The position numbers and the translations under genes are program-made. From Pagrus major (taxonomy: Eukaryota; Chordata; Actinopteri; Spariformes; Sparidae): a stretch of 64,000 nt of DNA. A model generated the notes under the pieces. The model searched no databases and was not told where the DNA came from. It worked only from the letters and a program-made list of their open reading frames with translations. Positions 35,851-47,169 of this stretch are shown here, one piece after another; within the stretch, counting starts at the first letter, position 1; each line of letters starts with the position of its first letter. The stretch is from NCBI RefSeq assembly GCF_040436345.1, contig NC_133233.1, forward strand, positions 7,947,381-8,011,380, read 5' to 3'.

Positions 35851-36733
35851 GACAGAGCCAAAGTAGCACATTATTAAATCAATAGATTATTAAACCCACT
35901 GATTCCGATAATTAGAAAAAAAGCTGAGTATTGGATCTGATAATCGGCCAGGCAGTAATTGGTCAACTCATAGTTTACATACATGTAAATATGTGTATAA
36001 GTATCTTTGACATGTAAGTACATGCTTTTACACATCCAGACAGTTGACATATTGCAAAGCTGCAGCATTACCTCCACTGACCACTAGATGGCACCAATAG
36101 TATTTATATGAAGGGCCATGTGGAGGACGTCATCATACACCTTCCACTGAGGTACAAACTGATTTCACAAATCAAAAACGGTGATGCTTTTGGCAGTTTA
36201 ACACATGTAAAGTCTGTTTTGGAGAACGCCTGTTGTACTAGAAGAGAATAAAGTAAGTGGGGCGAAGTTATAAGTCAAACGTGGAAGGCTGACCTCCTTT
36301 GTTACTAACTGAGTGGTCATACTTAGCAGCAACACAGCAGCAGCTGTCAGTCGAACGTTTTTTTTTCTGAGAACAACCATTAGTTTTGTTGTTTACATTG
36401 TTTACATGCCAATGTGCCAGAAATATTGTCTTTCAACATGTCATCCTCCAATCTGGTGGCCACACATTCCATCCTTTTGCATATTGCTTATCACAGCCAA
36501 CTGTGTTGAGACATTGTGACGTCACTATTGGATGTGTTTGTTCCATTGTGACATTGTAATTGGATGATATTCTACTTGTTGTGATTTTCTGTCATCTCTG
36601 CCACATATTTGCTTGTATTTCATTACATGGTTTAGGGGACATCATGCACAAAAACTAAAGGGTAATACTACCCTTACAAACAGGAGGATTTTTGATGAAG
36701 AAGAGAAAATAAATGTCTGTCTGTGTGACCCCA

Positions 36734-36815
36734 AAAACAGCAACCGAGTGATTAAGGCAATGGACTACAAATCCATTGGGGTCTCCCTGCGTAGATACTA
36801 ATCCTGCGGTTGATG
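36734..36815 (+). pseudogene. tRNA-Ser-like pseudogene, copy 2
   Basis: Counterpart of 27385-27466 in the duplicated 36-kb block, 82 bases, same ACA in the anticodon position. Changes include ccgagtgattaaggc in the D arm and an even more damaged B box (agatactaatcc). Not expected to be functional. Confidence 0.7.
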
Positions 36816-37488
36816 TTGGACACTTTTAACATTGGCATTCAGAAGGGATCTGTACTAACAAAGCAGCGTGTGTGGTTGACCCTTCAAACGGACAACAAAC
36901 AATCAAACTGAGTTGTGTGTGCCTCCTCCTGCACAGCCCACAATCAGCACCGACAGGCCATTGTCACTCGCCTGCGTTCATATATGTGTGACCGTACCGT
37001 GCACAAAAAAAAGTGGAGGTCTGACTGCAGATGTCATTGGTTTGATTTGCTGTGATGGTATTTCATGTTCAGTGTGACTGAAATCATCGTTGACGTATTT
37101 GTATGATGACAGAGGCGGATCATGGCCTTGCCCATACGCACATGAATGTTATAACAAATGTTGTCCTTTGCATTATACGTCACTAAAACTGAGTTTTTTA
37201 AAATCATCGTCTGAAGTGAAGATTTTTCAAAAGCCCGGTTTCTGTGTATCTATAACTTTATGATTTATTCTTGTCATCTTCTGTTAGGTGTTCAATCAAG
37301 TGTTTTGCAGCCTCAGTTCTATATTCAACATTAACGTCACATGTAGTTATAGATATATTGAACTGCCTCTTTTCTCTTATTCTCCCTCCTTCTTTCTCTT
37401 TTTTCCCTCCTTATGTTACACACTGTCCTCCCTCTGTACTAACACTAACGTAGACTCCAGATGTGGCAGACATTCCTCTCTTTTTCAT

Positions 37489-37560
37489 GCGATGGTGGTA
37501 TAGTGGTGAGCATAGCTGCCTTCCAAGCAGTTGACCTGTGTTCGATTCCCGGCCATCGCA
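37489..37560 (+). tRNA. tRNA-Gly(TCC)-like, array copy 5, two T-stem changes
   Basis: Anticodon TCC. Base 49 (37537) is T and base 51 (37539) is T, weakening the T stem and altering the first base of the B box. T6 run at 37571-37576 follows. Probably weak or a pseudogene. Confidence 0.7.
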
Positions 37561-37600
37561 AATGTGAATATTTTTTAAGCTTTATTCATGTCTTCTTCCT

Positions 37601-38315
37601 GAACTCCATACTGCATTAACATCAAGTTCATGTAGGAAGATGTCAGAGGAGACAGTCTGCCCATATCTTGGACTATGCAGTACACATTGAAGAAGACAGA
37701 AGACCTACACACACAGATCAATACTTGCTGTTTGACTCTCATCACCCACTGGAGCACAAGCTGGGGGTCATCAGAACACTAAACCATCAGGCTGAGACCA
37801 TGCCCACAAAGAAAGAGAGGAAGGAGAAGGAACAGAAGCACATCAGGGGAGCACTTAAAACCTGTGGCTACCAGAACTGGACCTTTGTCAAAACCACTAA
37901 AAGATCCAGAGCAGACAGAGAGGAGGAGACCAGAAAACGTAACAACGTCATCATTCCTTATGTCACGGGAACATCTGAGAAACTCAGGAGGATCATCAAT
38001 AAACATCGTATCCAGGTTCACTTCAAACCTACCAACACGCTGAGGTAGAAACTTGTCCATCCTAAGGACAAAACACCCAGGCATAAACAGAGTAATGTAG
38101 ACAGCTTAACAACCATTCATACCTGGGCTCACCTAGCCCTAACAACCCACATGAAGGCCGGTTGGGTCAATGACCCACAAGTGGCCCTAACGACTCTGAA
38201 ACTCAGAGCTCACAGGTGTCCTTAACAACTCTGTAAGGACACTCCCACACAGAGTTTAAAAGTCTGCAGCTCCCCTCCAGTTGGTTAGAACTGAAGAAGT
38301 CTCTTGGACAACAAC
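37601..38315 (+). mobile_element. Penelope-like fragment, unit 5
   Basis: Short-variant HIEEDRRPTHTDQYL block, then an open stretch to 38048 (EKLRRIINKHRIQVHFKPTN). The nuclease region is missing and the copy resumes at the C-terminal tail and 3' end. Broken. Confidence 0.8.
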
Positions 38316-38520
38316 AACTTTATGATTTATTCTTGTCATCATCTGTTAGGTGTTCAATCAAGTGTTTTGCAGCCTCAGTTCTATATTCAACATTAACGTC
38401 ACATTTAGTTAAAGATATGTTGAACTGTCTTTTTTCCCCTCCTTATGTTACACAGTCTGCTCCCTCTGTACAAACACTGACGTAGAGTCCTGATGTGGCA
38501 GACATTCCACTCTTCTTCAT

Positions 38521-38592
38521 GCGATGGTGGTATAGTGGTGAGCATAGCTGCCTTCCAAGCAGTTGACCAGGGTTCGATTCCCGGCCATCGCA
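38521..38592 (+). tRNA. tRNA-Gly(TCC)-like, array copy 6, T-stem mismatch and no terminator
   Basis: Anticodon TCC, acceptor stem intact. Base 49 (38569) is A instead of C, giving an A-G mismatch in the T stem. Abuts the LINE ORF1 fragment with no nearby T4 run, like copies 2 and 8. Confidence 0.78.
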
Positions 38593-41500
38593 AGGAAATA
38601 ACAACAGGAATTGCAATCCAGTTCATCACAGCAGTGGAAGTGAATTTATGACAGTCAGTAGGAGGGAGTGGACCATGGTAGGGGTGTTGAGCGATGGAGA
38701 GTGTCAGTACCTGGGTTGGTTGCCAGGGGGAGCTTGTGAGAGATACAGTACTGTGTGCTGCAAGAGTAGGTGGAGAAGAAGAAGGCTCCAGGTGGGAGGC
38801 GTGGCAGGTCAGTAGTCAGTCACGCGGAGCAGCGATCAGAAGAGCATGCTGGATTTTAGCTGCTGAGACTGTTCGGGTGAAGTCTGTTGATCTGGAAGAA
38901 GGAAGGACAGTTCCAGAACAGGTTGAAGTTGTCAATGAAACCAATGTTGTGGATTCTGCAGGCGGACTGGAGCCAGGCGTTCAGACTGAGGATTCTGGAG
39001 AAACAGCCAAGAGTTGGCAGAGGTCCGCTGAGCCAAACATCCTTTCCACAGCTGTTTAAGAAGCTGAAGAGGGCATTAAAGTCCTTTTTAGTCAGCTCCG
39101 ACTGCCGACGAGCCTGGTCATTGGTTCCGACATGAACTAGAATGGTTCATGGATGATGGGAGAGAGCACAGTAGGGAAGCTTATCCAGGATAACTGGCAC
39201 CGTGGCTCCAGGAAAGCAGTGTGTGGCTGCGTTGAAAAAGCGAGTGATTGAGTGATGAGTGTGGTAGGAGTGAAGAGGGGACGAGGAGACAATGGCTGTG
39301 GGCTTTCAGTACTCTGTGCTCGAGCAGGGGAGTGCTGTGGCCGTGTAGTAGCTATGTACCTCGGACAGGTATCAATAGCCAGCTTGGTGTGAGGAAGAGC
39401 ACCGGAGCTTCCCTCAGGATCCGGCGCCGTGAGGAGGAGGCTTTGGACCTGGATGAGAGCCGCTGGTTCAGGCCCGGGCGAGGAAGGTCATCTGGGTCAG
39501 CAGGCATCGCCATCAGGCGAAAGAGGAGGAGCAGTCGTCATCATCGGGCGAAGAGAAGTCGCAGGCATCGCCATAGGGCGAAGAGGAGTCGCAGGCGTCG
39601 TCGTCAGGCGATGAGGAGCCGCGGGGGGGTCATCTGGATGAGCCGGGTTGTCAGCCGACAGGGCTGCATAGTGGTTTGAGAGGTTCAGGCAAGGCAGAGA
39701 AACAGACCCATCTTTTTTTTTTTTTTAAACCTTTATTTAATCTCGAGAATCATTGAGAGGAAGCTCTCATTTTCAATGATGTCGAGAGTACAAGTCAGAT
39801 ATTTACAACACAAAGTACAAATAAGACAACAACACAGCACAAGTTAAAGAAGGAAAGAACACAGAAGACAGTTTCATCCATTAAAAACAGTTACATTCAT
39901 AGACAGAGGAGTTTGTTATCATAGTTTTAAACTGACCCAGACACAAGTATCTGTAGTTTTAATGTTAGTTGTAAATGATTCCAGGTGGATGCTGCAGAGA
40001 AACTAAAAGCAGTTCTACCAAATGAGGTGTTTGTCCATGGAATTTTGAGTGTCAAACAGTTACTTGAGCGAGTTGAGAATGGAGTATGAGACTGATTTAG
40101 CAAGGAAGTAATATATGATGGCATTTTTCCAATTAAAGCTTTATAAATAAATAAGAGCCAATGCCTGTCCCGTCTTAAAGCTAGAGGGGCCCAGCTCACC
40201 TTCTCATATAAAACACAATGATGAGTCAAATAGCTGTTATCAGTGATGAATCTAATCGCAGAATGGTAAATGGGGTTCAGGGCAGCAAGTGTGGAGGCAG
40301 AGGCATTCCTATAAATGACATCACCATAATCTAAAACAGATAAGAATACGGCTTCTACGATCCGTTTTCTGCTGAACAATGGGAAGTTGGTTCTGTGTCT
40401 GTAAAGGAAACCGATTTTTTGTCTTAACTTGTTTGACAGTGTCAATGTGATATTTGAAAGTGAGTTTTTGATCTAACCAGATACCCAGATATTTATATTC
40501 TGAGACTCTTTCAATACTGTGTCCTGTGCAAGTGGTGATAAATAACCCAGGGTCATTAATGTCTTTAACTTTAGAGAATAGCATGTATTTGGTCTTATTT
40601 GAGTTGAGAACTAGTTTCAGATGAGATAAGGTATACTGCAATTGATTCAATGCTTGTTGAAGGGTTTGAATGGCTGAATGTGCAGTGTCAGTGGAACAGT
40701 ACAGAATTGTATCGTCTGCATAAAGATGGGCATTACAATTTGTTATGTTGGACGTAATGCTATTGATGTATATTGTAAACACAACAGGACCCAGTATTGT
40801 ACCTTGTTGGAGTCCCTTTGATAGTGTTAAATATGTAGAACGGCTGTTTGCGAGAACAACACATTGCTTTCTCTGTGCCAGATAATCTTGAAACCTTGAA
40901 GTCAGAGTCGAAATCCACCTCACTTAATCTCCGAAGGAGCAAGGAATGGTCGACAGTATCAAAGGCTTTTGATAGGTCTACAAACAGTGCAGCACAATAT
41001 TTTTCTTTATCAAGGAAGGATACAATATCATTTGTAACAGAGGTTATGGCAGTGATGGTACTGTGATTGGTTCTCAAGCCGGATTGGCGTGGATTTAAGA
41101 CCTGGTTATTGTGGAGAAACACTTTAATCTGATTATTAACAGATGATTCTAAAACTTTTGCAAGAGAGGACAGTTGGTCAATAGGTCGGTAATTATTAAC
41201 GTCTGATTTATCCCCACCCTTATGTAATGGGACTACGTGTGCAGTTTTCCATGCTTGGGGGAAGGTCTTTGTTAAAATAGAGAGGTTGAATATATGTGTA
41301 ACTTGATCCGTAATCTGGGTCCCTCTTTTGACCGCGGACCAGGACCTCGGTCCAAGGCAGCTGCTTGGGTGTTGAGCAGGAGGAGAGTTGTGGGCCAGCA
41401 GCTGGGTCCCACACAACCGTGTCCTGGGGAATTGCACTGAGCACGGTGATCTCTTTGGATTGTACGGATGCTACATCCATGAAGTTGGATAGCAGTGACT

Positions 41501-41860
41501 CTTTCTTCGGGAGTTCATCTGAGAGCCGTCGGATATCATCCTTGAGGTCAGAGATCTTTTTGTTTGCTTGCTGTAGGAGTTCATAATCCACACCGGTCAT
41601 GGTTAGCAATGTTGTTGTGTTTAGCTTAGCCAGGACGCTAACAAGCGACACTGGTCAGGCGGTTAGACTCTTAGATCAGTCCAAAAAGTCAGGTGGAAAG
41701 AGTGTTGAGAGTATCCTCACTGTTTGTGTGTCTGTTTGTTAAACTGTGGCTGTACGCTGCTGAAAATGCCCAAATAATTTGCCGCAACAAAAATTTGGCG
41801 CTTGTCTCTCGATGTGTCGCAGTTTGGTGACGTAGTGATGTAACAAGCATGTGATAACAG
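38593..41860 (-). mobile_element. LINE ORF1 fragment, copy B, split by a later LINE
   Basis: Same fragment as copy A, including the coiled-coil start (minus, about 41,599: MTGVDYELLQQANKKISDL). Interrupted at 39,714-41,312 by another LINE. The Pro/Ala linker region (39,490-39,640) has extra copies of a GGCGAAGAG-type repeat compared with copy A. The SGNH part is damaged. Confidence 0.8.
39714..41312 (-). mobile_element. 5'-truncated L2-like LINE inserted into LINE ORF1 copy B
   Basis: On the minus strand: RT with QSGLRTNHSTITAITSVTND, FVDLSKAFDTVDHSLLLRRL, a GLQQGTILGPVVFTIYIN block, the YADDT catalytic box (about 40,709-40,722) and a C-terminal part ending GRTAFSFSAASTWN. The 3' end is a gattaaataaagg tail followed by poly(A) (poly T at 39,713). 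The flanking atct (39710-39713, 41313-41316) and copy A (31,251-31,265) define the empty site. Frameshifts break the frame. Confidence 0.9.
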
Positions 41861-42383
41861 TAATTGGTCGACTCATGGTATACATACATGTAAATATGTG
41901 TATAAATATCTTTGACTTGTAAATGTGATTGTCATTGGTTTGATTTGCTGTGATGGTATTTCACGTTCAGTGTGACTGAAATCATCATGGACGTATTTGT
42001 ATGATGACAGAGGCAGATCCTGGCCTTGCCCATACGCACATACGCACAAATGTTGTCCTTTGCATTGTACGTCACTAAAACTGAGGAGTTTCTTAAAATC
42101 ATCGTCTGAAGTGAAGATTTTTCAAAAGCCCGGTTTCTGTGTATCTATAACTTTATGATTTATTCTTGTCATCATCTGTTCGGTGTTCAATCAAGTGTTT
42201 TGCAGCCTCAGTTCTATATTCAACATTAACGTCACATGTAGTTATAGATATGTTGAACTGCCTCTTTTCTCTTGTTCTCCCTCCTTCTTCCTCTTTTTTC
42301 CCTCCTTATGGTACTCACTCTCCTCCCTCTGTATAAACACTGACGTAGACTCCAGATGTGGCAGACATTCCTCTCTTTTTCAT

Positions 42384-42455
42384 GCGATGGTGGTATAGTG
42401 GTGAGCATAGCTGCCTTCCAAGCAGTTGACCCGGGTTCGATTCCCGGCCATCGCA
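42384..42455 (+). tRNA. tRNA-Gly(TCC), array copy 7
   Basis: Identical to the 72-nt consensus, anticodon TCC. T6 terminator at 42465-42470. Confidence 0.96.
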
Positions 42456-42495
42456 AATGTGAGGTTTTTTAAAGCTTTATTCATGTCTACTTCCT

Positions 42496-43020
42496 GAACT
42501 CAGTACTGCATTAACATCAAGTTCATGTAGGAAGATGTCAGAGGAGACAGTCTGCCCATATCTTGGACTATGCAGTACACATTGAAGAAGACAGAAGACC
42601 TACACACACAGATCAATACTTGCTGTTCGACTCTCATCACCCACTGGAGCACGAGCTGGGGGTCATCAGAACGCTAAACCATCGGGCTGAGACCATGCCC
42701 ACAAAGAAAGAGAGGAAGGAAAAGGAACAGAAGCACATCAGGGGAGCACTTAAAACCTGTGGCTACCAGAACTGGACCTTTGTCAAAACCTCTAAAAGAT
42801 CCAGAGCAGACAGAGAGGAGGAGACCAGAAAACGTAACAATGTCATCATTCCTTATGTCACAGGAACATCTTAGAAACTCCGAAGGATCATCAATAAACA
42901 TCGTATCCAGGTTCACTTCAAACCTACCAACACGCTGAGGTAGAAACTTGTCCATCCTAAAGACAAAACACCCAGGCATAAACAGAGTAATGTAGTTTAT
43001 GCTGTTCAATGAGGCCAGGA
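42496..43020 (+). mobile_element. Penelope-like fragment, unit 7
   Basis: Short-variant block MDYAVHIEEDRRPTHTDQYL through KTCGYQNWTFVKTSKRSRAD. Ends at the same ccaggac junction with the flank of the next tRNA as unit 1, showing that units 1-2 and 7-8 are duplicates. Broken. Confidence 0.8.
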
Positions 43021-43087
43021 CCTCTTCCTCCCCCTGTACAAACACTGACGTAGAATGCTGATGTGGCAGACATTCCTCGCTTTTCAT

Positions 43088-43159
43088 GCGATGGTGGTAT
43101 AGTGGTGAGCATAGCTGCCTTCCAAGCAGTGGACCCGGGTTCGATTCCCGGCCATCGCA
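43088..43159 (+). tRNA. tRNA-Gly(TCC), array copy 8 (no terminator)
   Basis: One change from consensus, T to G at gene base 44 in the variable loop. All stems intact, anticodon TCC. Followed directly by the LINE ORF1 fragment, without a nearby T4 run. Confidence 0.9.
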
Positions 43160-43915
43160 AGGAAATAACAGCAGGAACTGGAATCCAGTTAATCACAGCT
43201 GTGGTTGTAGCTTTATGATAGCCAGTAGGAGACAGTAGACCATGGAGAGTGTCAGTACCTGGGTGGGTTGCCACTGTACACTGGAAGAATAGGTAGAAGA
43301 GGAAGAAGGCTCCATGGCAGATTAATAGTCAATCATGTGGAGCAGTGGTCAGAACAACATGCTGGATGTTAGCCGCTAATACTGTGCTACTGAGACTGTT
43401 CGGGTGAAGACCGTCGGTCTGGAAGAGGGAACGATGGTTCTAGAACAGGTTGAAGTTGTCAATGAAACCATTGTTGTGGATTCTTCAGGTGGACTGGAGC
43501 CAGGTGTTCAGACTGAGGATTCTGGAGAAATGCCCAGCTCCACGGCCGGGAGGTCTGCTGAGCCAAACATCCTTTCCACAGCTGTTTAAGAAGCTGAAGA
43601 GGGCATTAAAGTCCTTTTTAGTCAGCTCCAACTGCCGAAGAGCCGTGTCATTGGTTCCGACATGAACTAGACCCGGTTAATGGATGATGGGATGATGGGA
43701 GATAGCACAGTAGGTCGGGAAGCTTATCCAGGATAACTGGCACCGTGACTCCTGGAAAGCAGTGTGTGGCTGCGTTGAAAAAGCAAATCTTCCTAGTGAT
43801 TGAGTCTCCTATGATGAGTGTGGTTGGAGCGAAGAGGGGACGAGGAGACGATGACTGTGGGCTTTCAGTACTCTGTGTCCGAGCAGGGGAGTGCTGTGGC
43901 CGTGTAGTAGCTACC
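43160..43915 (-). mobile_element. LINE ORF1 fragment, copy C (SGNH part only)
   Basis: The minus strand reads TTLIIGDSITRKICFFNAA and the following block as in copy A, but the coiled-coil half is absent. The fragment joins the upstream flank of tRNA copy 9 at about 43,915. Shares the tRNA junction of copies A and B. Confidence 0.78.
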
Positions 43916-44249
43916 CTAGCTGTCCTTTGCATTTTACATCACTAAAACTGAGGATTTTTTAAAAACATTGTCTAAAGTGAAGATTTTTCAAAAGCCCGGT
44001 TTCTGTGTATCTATAACTTTATGATTTATTCTTGTCATCATCTGTTCGGTGTTCAATCAAGTGTTTTGCAGCCTCAGTTCTATATTCAACATTAACGTCA
44101 CATTTAGTTATAGATATGTTGAACTGCTTCTTTTCTCTTGTTCTTCCTCCCTCTTTCTCTTTTTCCCCTCCTTATGGTACACACTCTCCTCCCTCTGTAT
44201 AAACACTGACGTAGACTCCAGATGTGGCAGACATTCCTCTCTTTTTCAT

Positions 44250-44321
44250 GCGATGGTGGTATAGTGGTGAGCATAGCTGCCTTCCAAGCAGTTGACCCGG
44301 GTTCGATTCCCGGCCATCGCA
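44250..44321 (+). tRNA. tRNA-Gly(TCC), array copy 9
   Basis: Identical to the 72-nt consensus, anticodon TCC. A T4 run at 44335-44338 follows. Confidence 0.96.
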
Positions 44322-44361
44322 AATGTGAGGTTTCTTTTAAGCTTTATTCATGTCTACTTCC

Positions 44362-45489
44362 TGAACTCCATACTGCATTAACATCAAGTTCATGCAGGAA
44401 GATGTCAGAGGAGACAGTCTGCCCATATCTTGGACTATGCAGTACACATTGAAGAAGACAGAAGACCTACACACACATATCAATACTTGCTGTTCGACTC
44501 TCATCACCCACTGGAGCACAAGCTGGGGGTCATCAGAATGCTAAACCATCGGGCTGAGACCGTGCCCCCAAAGAAAGAGAGGAAGGAGAAGGAACAGAAG
44601 CACATCAGGGGAGCACTTCAAACCTGTGGCTACCAGAACTGGACCTTTGTCAAAACCTCTAAAAGATCCAGAGCAGACAGAGAGGAGGAGACCAGAAAAC
44701 GTAACAATGTCATCATTCCTTATGTCACGGGAACATCTGAGAAACTAAGGAGAATCTTCAAGAAACATCATATCCTGGTTCACTTCAGACCCACCAACAC
44801 GCTGAGGCAAAAACTTGTTCATCCTAAGGACAAAACACCCAGGCATAAACAGAGTAATGTAAATTATGCTGTTCAATGCAGCCAGGACTGCACAGATTTG
44901 TACATTTGGGAGACAAAACAACCTCTCCATAAACAAATGGCACAACACAGTAGGGCCAACTCCTCAGGTCAAGACTCTCCTGTCCACTGACATCTCAAGG
45001 AGAAAAATCATCCCTTTGAGGACAACAATGTAAACATCTTGGCCAGAGAAGACAGGTGGTTTGAAAGAGGAGTAAAAGAATCCATCTATGTTAAACTGGA
45101 ACGACCGTTTTTGAGCAGAGGAGGTGGCCTAAGACATTACTTATCACCCACATACAATGAAGTACTGAGTTCCCTCCCCAGGCAGCTTAACAACCATTCA
45201 CACCTGGGCTCACCTAGCCCTAACAACCCACATGAAGGCCGGTTGGGTCAATGACCCACAGGTGGCCCTAACGACTCTGAAACTCAGAGCTCACAGGTGT
45301 CCTTAACGACTCTGTAAGGACACTCCCACACAGAGTTTAAAAGTATGCAGCTCCCCTCCAGTTAGTTAGAACTGAAGAAGCCTCTTGGATGAGAGCTGAA
45401 ACATCTTCAACAAACTGAAACAAGTCCAGTTGCCTACGATACAGCACTTAGATTTACTATTGACCTGGATGACTGAGAACCTTCATCAG
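44362..45489 (+). mobile_element. Penelope-like element fragment, unit 9 (longest copy)
   Basis: A 186-codon open frame (44430-44990) covers the linker after the RT and a GIY-YIG-type endonuclease region (NYAVQCSQDCTDLYI, then ETKQPLHKQMAQH). The REDRWFERGVKESIYVKL tail follows in a later piece, then the 3' end gaagaagcctcttggatgag. The RT core is absent because of 5' truncation just after tRNA copy 9. Degenerate. Confidence 0.85.
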
Positions 45490-45726
45490 CAACTTTATGA
45501 TTTATTCTTGTCAGCATCTGTTAGGTGTTCAATCAAGTGTTTTGCAGCCTCAGTTCTATATTCAACATTAATGTCACATTTAGTTAAAGATATGTAGAAC
45601 TGCCCCTCTTTTTCTTGTTCTTCCTCCCTCTTTCTCTTTTTTTCCCTCCTATGTTCCATACTCTCCTCCCTCTGTCCTAACACTGACGTAGACTGCTGAT
45701 GTGGCAGATATTTTTTCCATTTCTAT

Positions 45727-45798
45727 GCGATGGTGGTATAGTGGTGAGCATAGCTGCCTTCCAAGCAGTTGACCCGGGTTCGATTCCCGGCCATCGCA
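45727..45798 (+). tRNA. tRNA-Gly(TCC), array copy 10
   Basis: Identical to the 72-nt consensus, anticodon TCC. T7 terminator at 45808-45814. Confidence 0.96.
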
Positions 45799-45836
45799 AA
45801 AGTATCCTTTTTTTCAGCTTTATTCATGTCTACCTC

Positions 45837-46790
45837 CTGAACTCAGTACTGCATTAACATCAAGTTCATGCAGGAAGGTGTCAGAGGAGACAATCTGCCC
45901 TTTTTGGACTGTGCAGTACACATTGAAGAAGACAGAAGCCTCAACATTGAGGTGTACAGAAAACCTACACACAGATCAATACTTGCTGTTTGACTCTCAT
46001 CACCCACTGGAGCACAAGCTGGGGGTCATCAGAACCCTAAACCATCGGGTTGAGACCATGCCCACAAAGAAAGAGAGGAAGGAGAAGGAAAAGAAGCACA
46101 TCAGGGGAGCACTTCAAACCTGTGGCTACCAGAACTGGACCTTTGTCAAAACCTCTAAAAGATCCAGAGCAGACAGAGAGGAGGAGACCAGAAAACGTAA
46201 CAACATCGTCATTCCCTATGTCATGGGAACATCTGAGAAACTGAGGAGGATTTTCAAGAAACATCATATCCAGGTTCACTTCAAACCTACCAACACGCTC
46301 TGGTAGAAACTTGTCCATCCTAAGGACAAAACACCCAGGCATAAGAAGAGTAATGTAGATTATGCTGCTCAATGCTCCTCAGGTCAAGACTCTGCTGTTC
46401 TCTGACATCTGAAGGAGAAAAAACATCCCTTTGAGGACAACAATGTAAACATCTTGGCCAGAGAAGACAGATGGTTTGAAAGAGGAGTAAAAGAATCCAT
46501 CTATGTCAAACTGGAACGACTGTGTTCAGAGGAGGTGGCCTAAGACATTACTTATCACCCACATACAATGCTGTACTGAATTCCCTCCCCAGACGGCTTA
46601 ACAACCATTCACACCTGGGCTCACCTAGCCCTAACAACCCACATGAAGGCCGGTTGGGTCAGTGACCCACAGGTGGCCCTAACGACTCTGAAACTCAGAG
46701 CTCACAGGTGTCCTTAACAACTCTGTAAGGACACTCCCACACAGAGTTTAGTCTGCAGCTCCCCTCCAGTTAGTTAGTAGTTACTAGTAG
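45837..46790 (+). mobile_element. Penelope-like fragment, unit 10
   Basis: Keeps the longer SLNIEVYRKP-type variant (aagcctcaacattgaggtgt). Contains the KTCGYQNWTFVKTSKRSRAD block, part of the nuclease region and the C-terminal tail, ending at the cccctccagttagttag 3' sequence. Broken. Confidence 0.8.
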
Positions 46791-46799
46791 TGACTAGTT

Positions 46800-47030
46800 A
46801 CTTAAAAAAAAGTTTAAAGACAATGATGGAATGTAACTAAGTACATTTACTCAAGAATTGTATTTAAGTACAATTTTCAGGTACTTGTACTTTCGCCATG
46901 TTTTTGCATTTTCTGCTATTTTATACTTCCACTCCTACATTTTGGAGGCAAATATTGTATTTTTTACTCAACTACATTTATTTGATAACTTTAGTGACTA
47001 GTTACTTTGTTAATTGCATGCTGAGTCAGA
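46800..47030. repeat. Teleost interspersed repeat, second copy
   Basis: Same family as 35,645-35,850 (taactaagtacatttac, caggtacttgtactttcg). Confidence 0.6.
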
Positions 47031-47169
47031 GCCAAAGTAGCACATTATTAAATCAATAGATTATTAAATAGATTAATAGATTATTAAAATATTCTGATAA
47101 TCAGAAAAAAAGTTGAGTATTGGAGCTGATAATCGGCCAGGCAGTAATTGGTCGACTCATAGTTTACAT

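Noticed and set aside
38694-39679. Plus-strand open frames of 121 and 143 codons
   Set aside because: They are antisense shadows of the LINE ORF1 fragment.
44430-44990. A 186-codon frame that could be taken for a host gene
   Set aside because: It is the linker and nuclease part of a Penelope-like element, repeated many times in the array.
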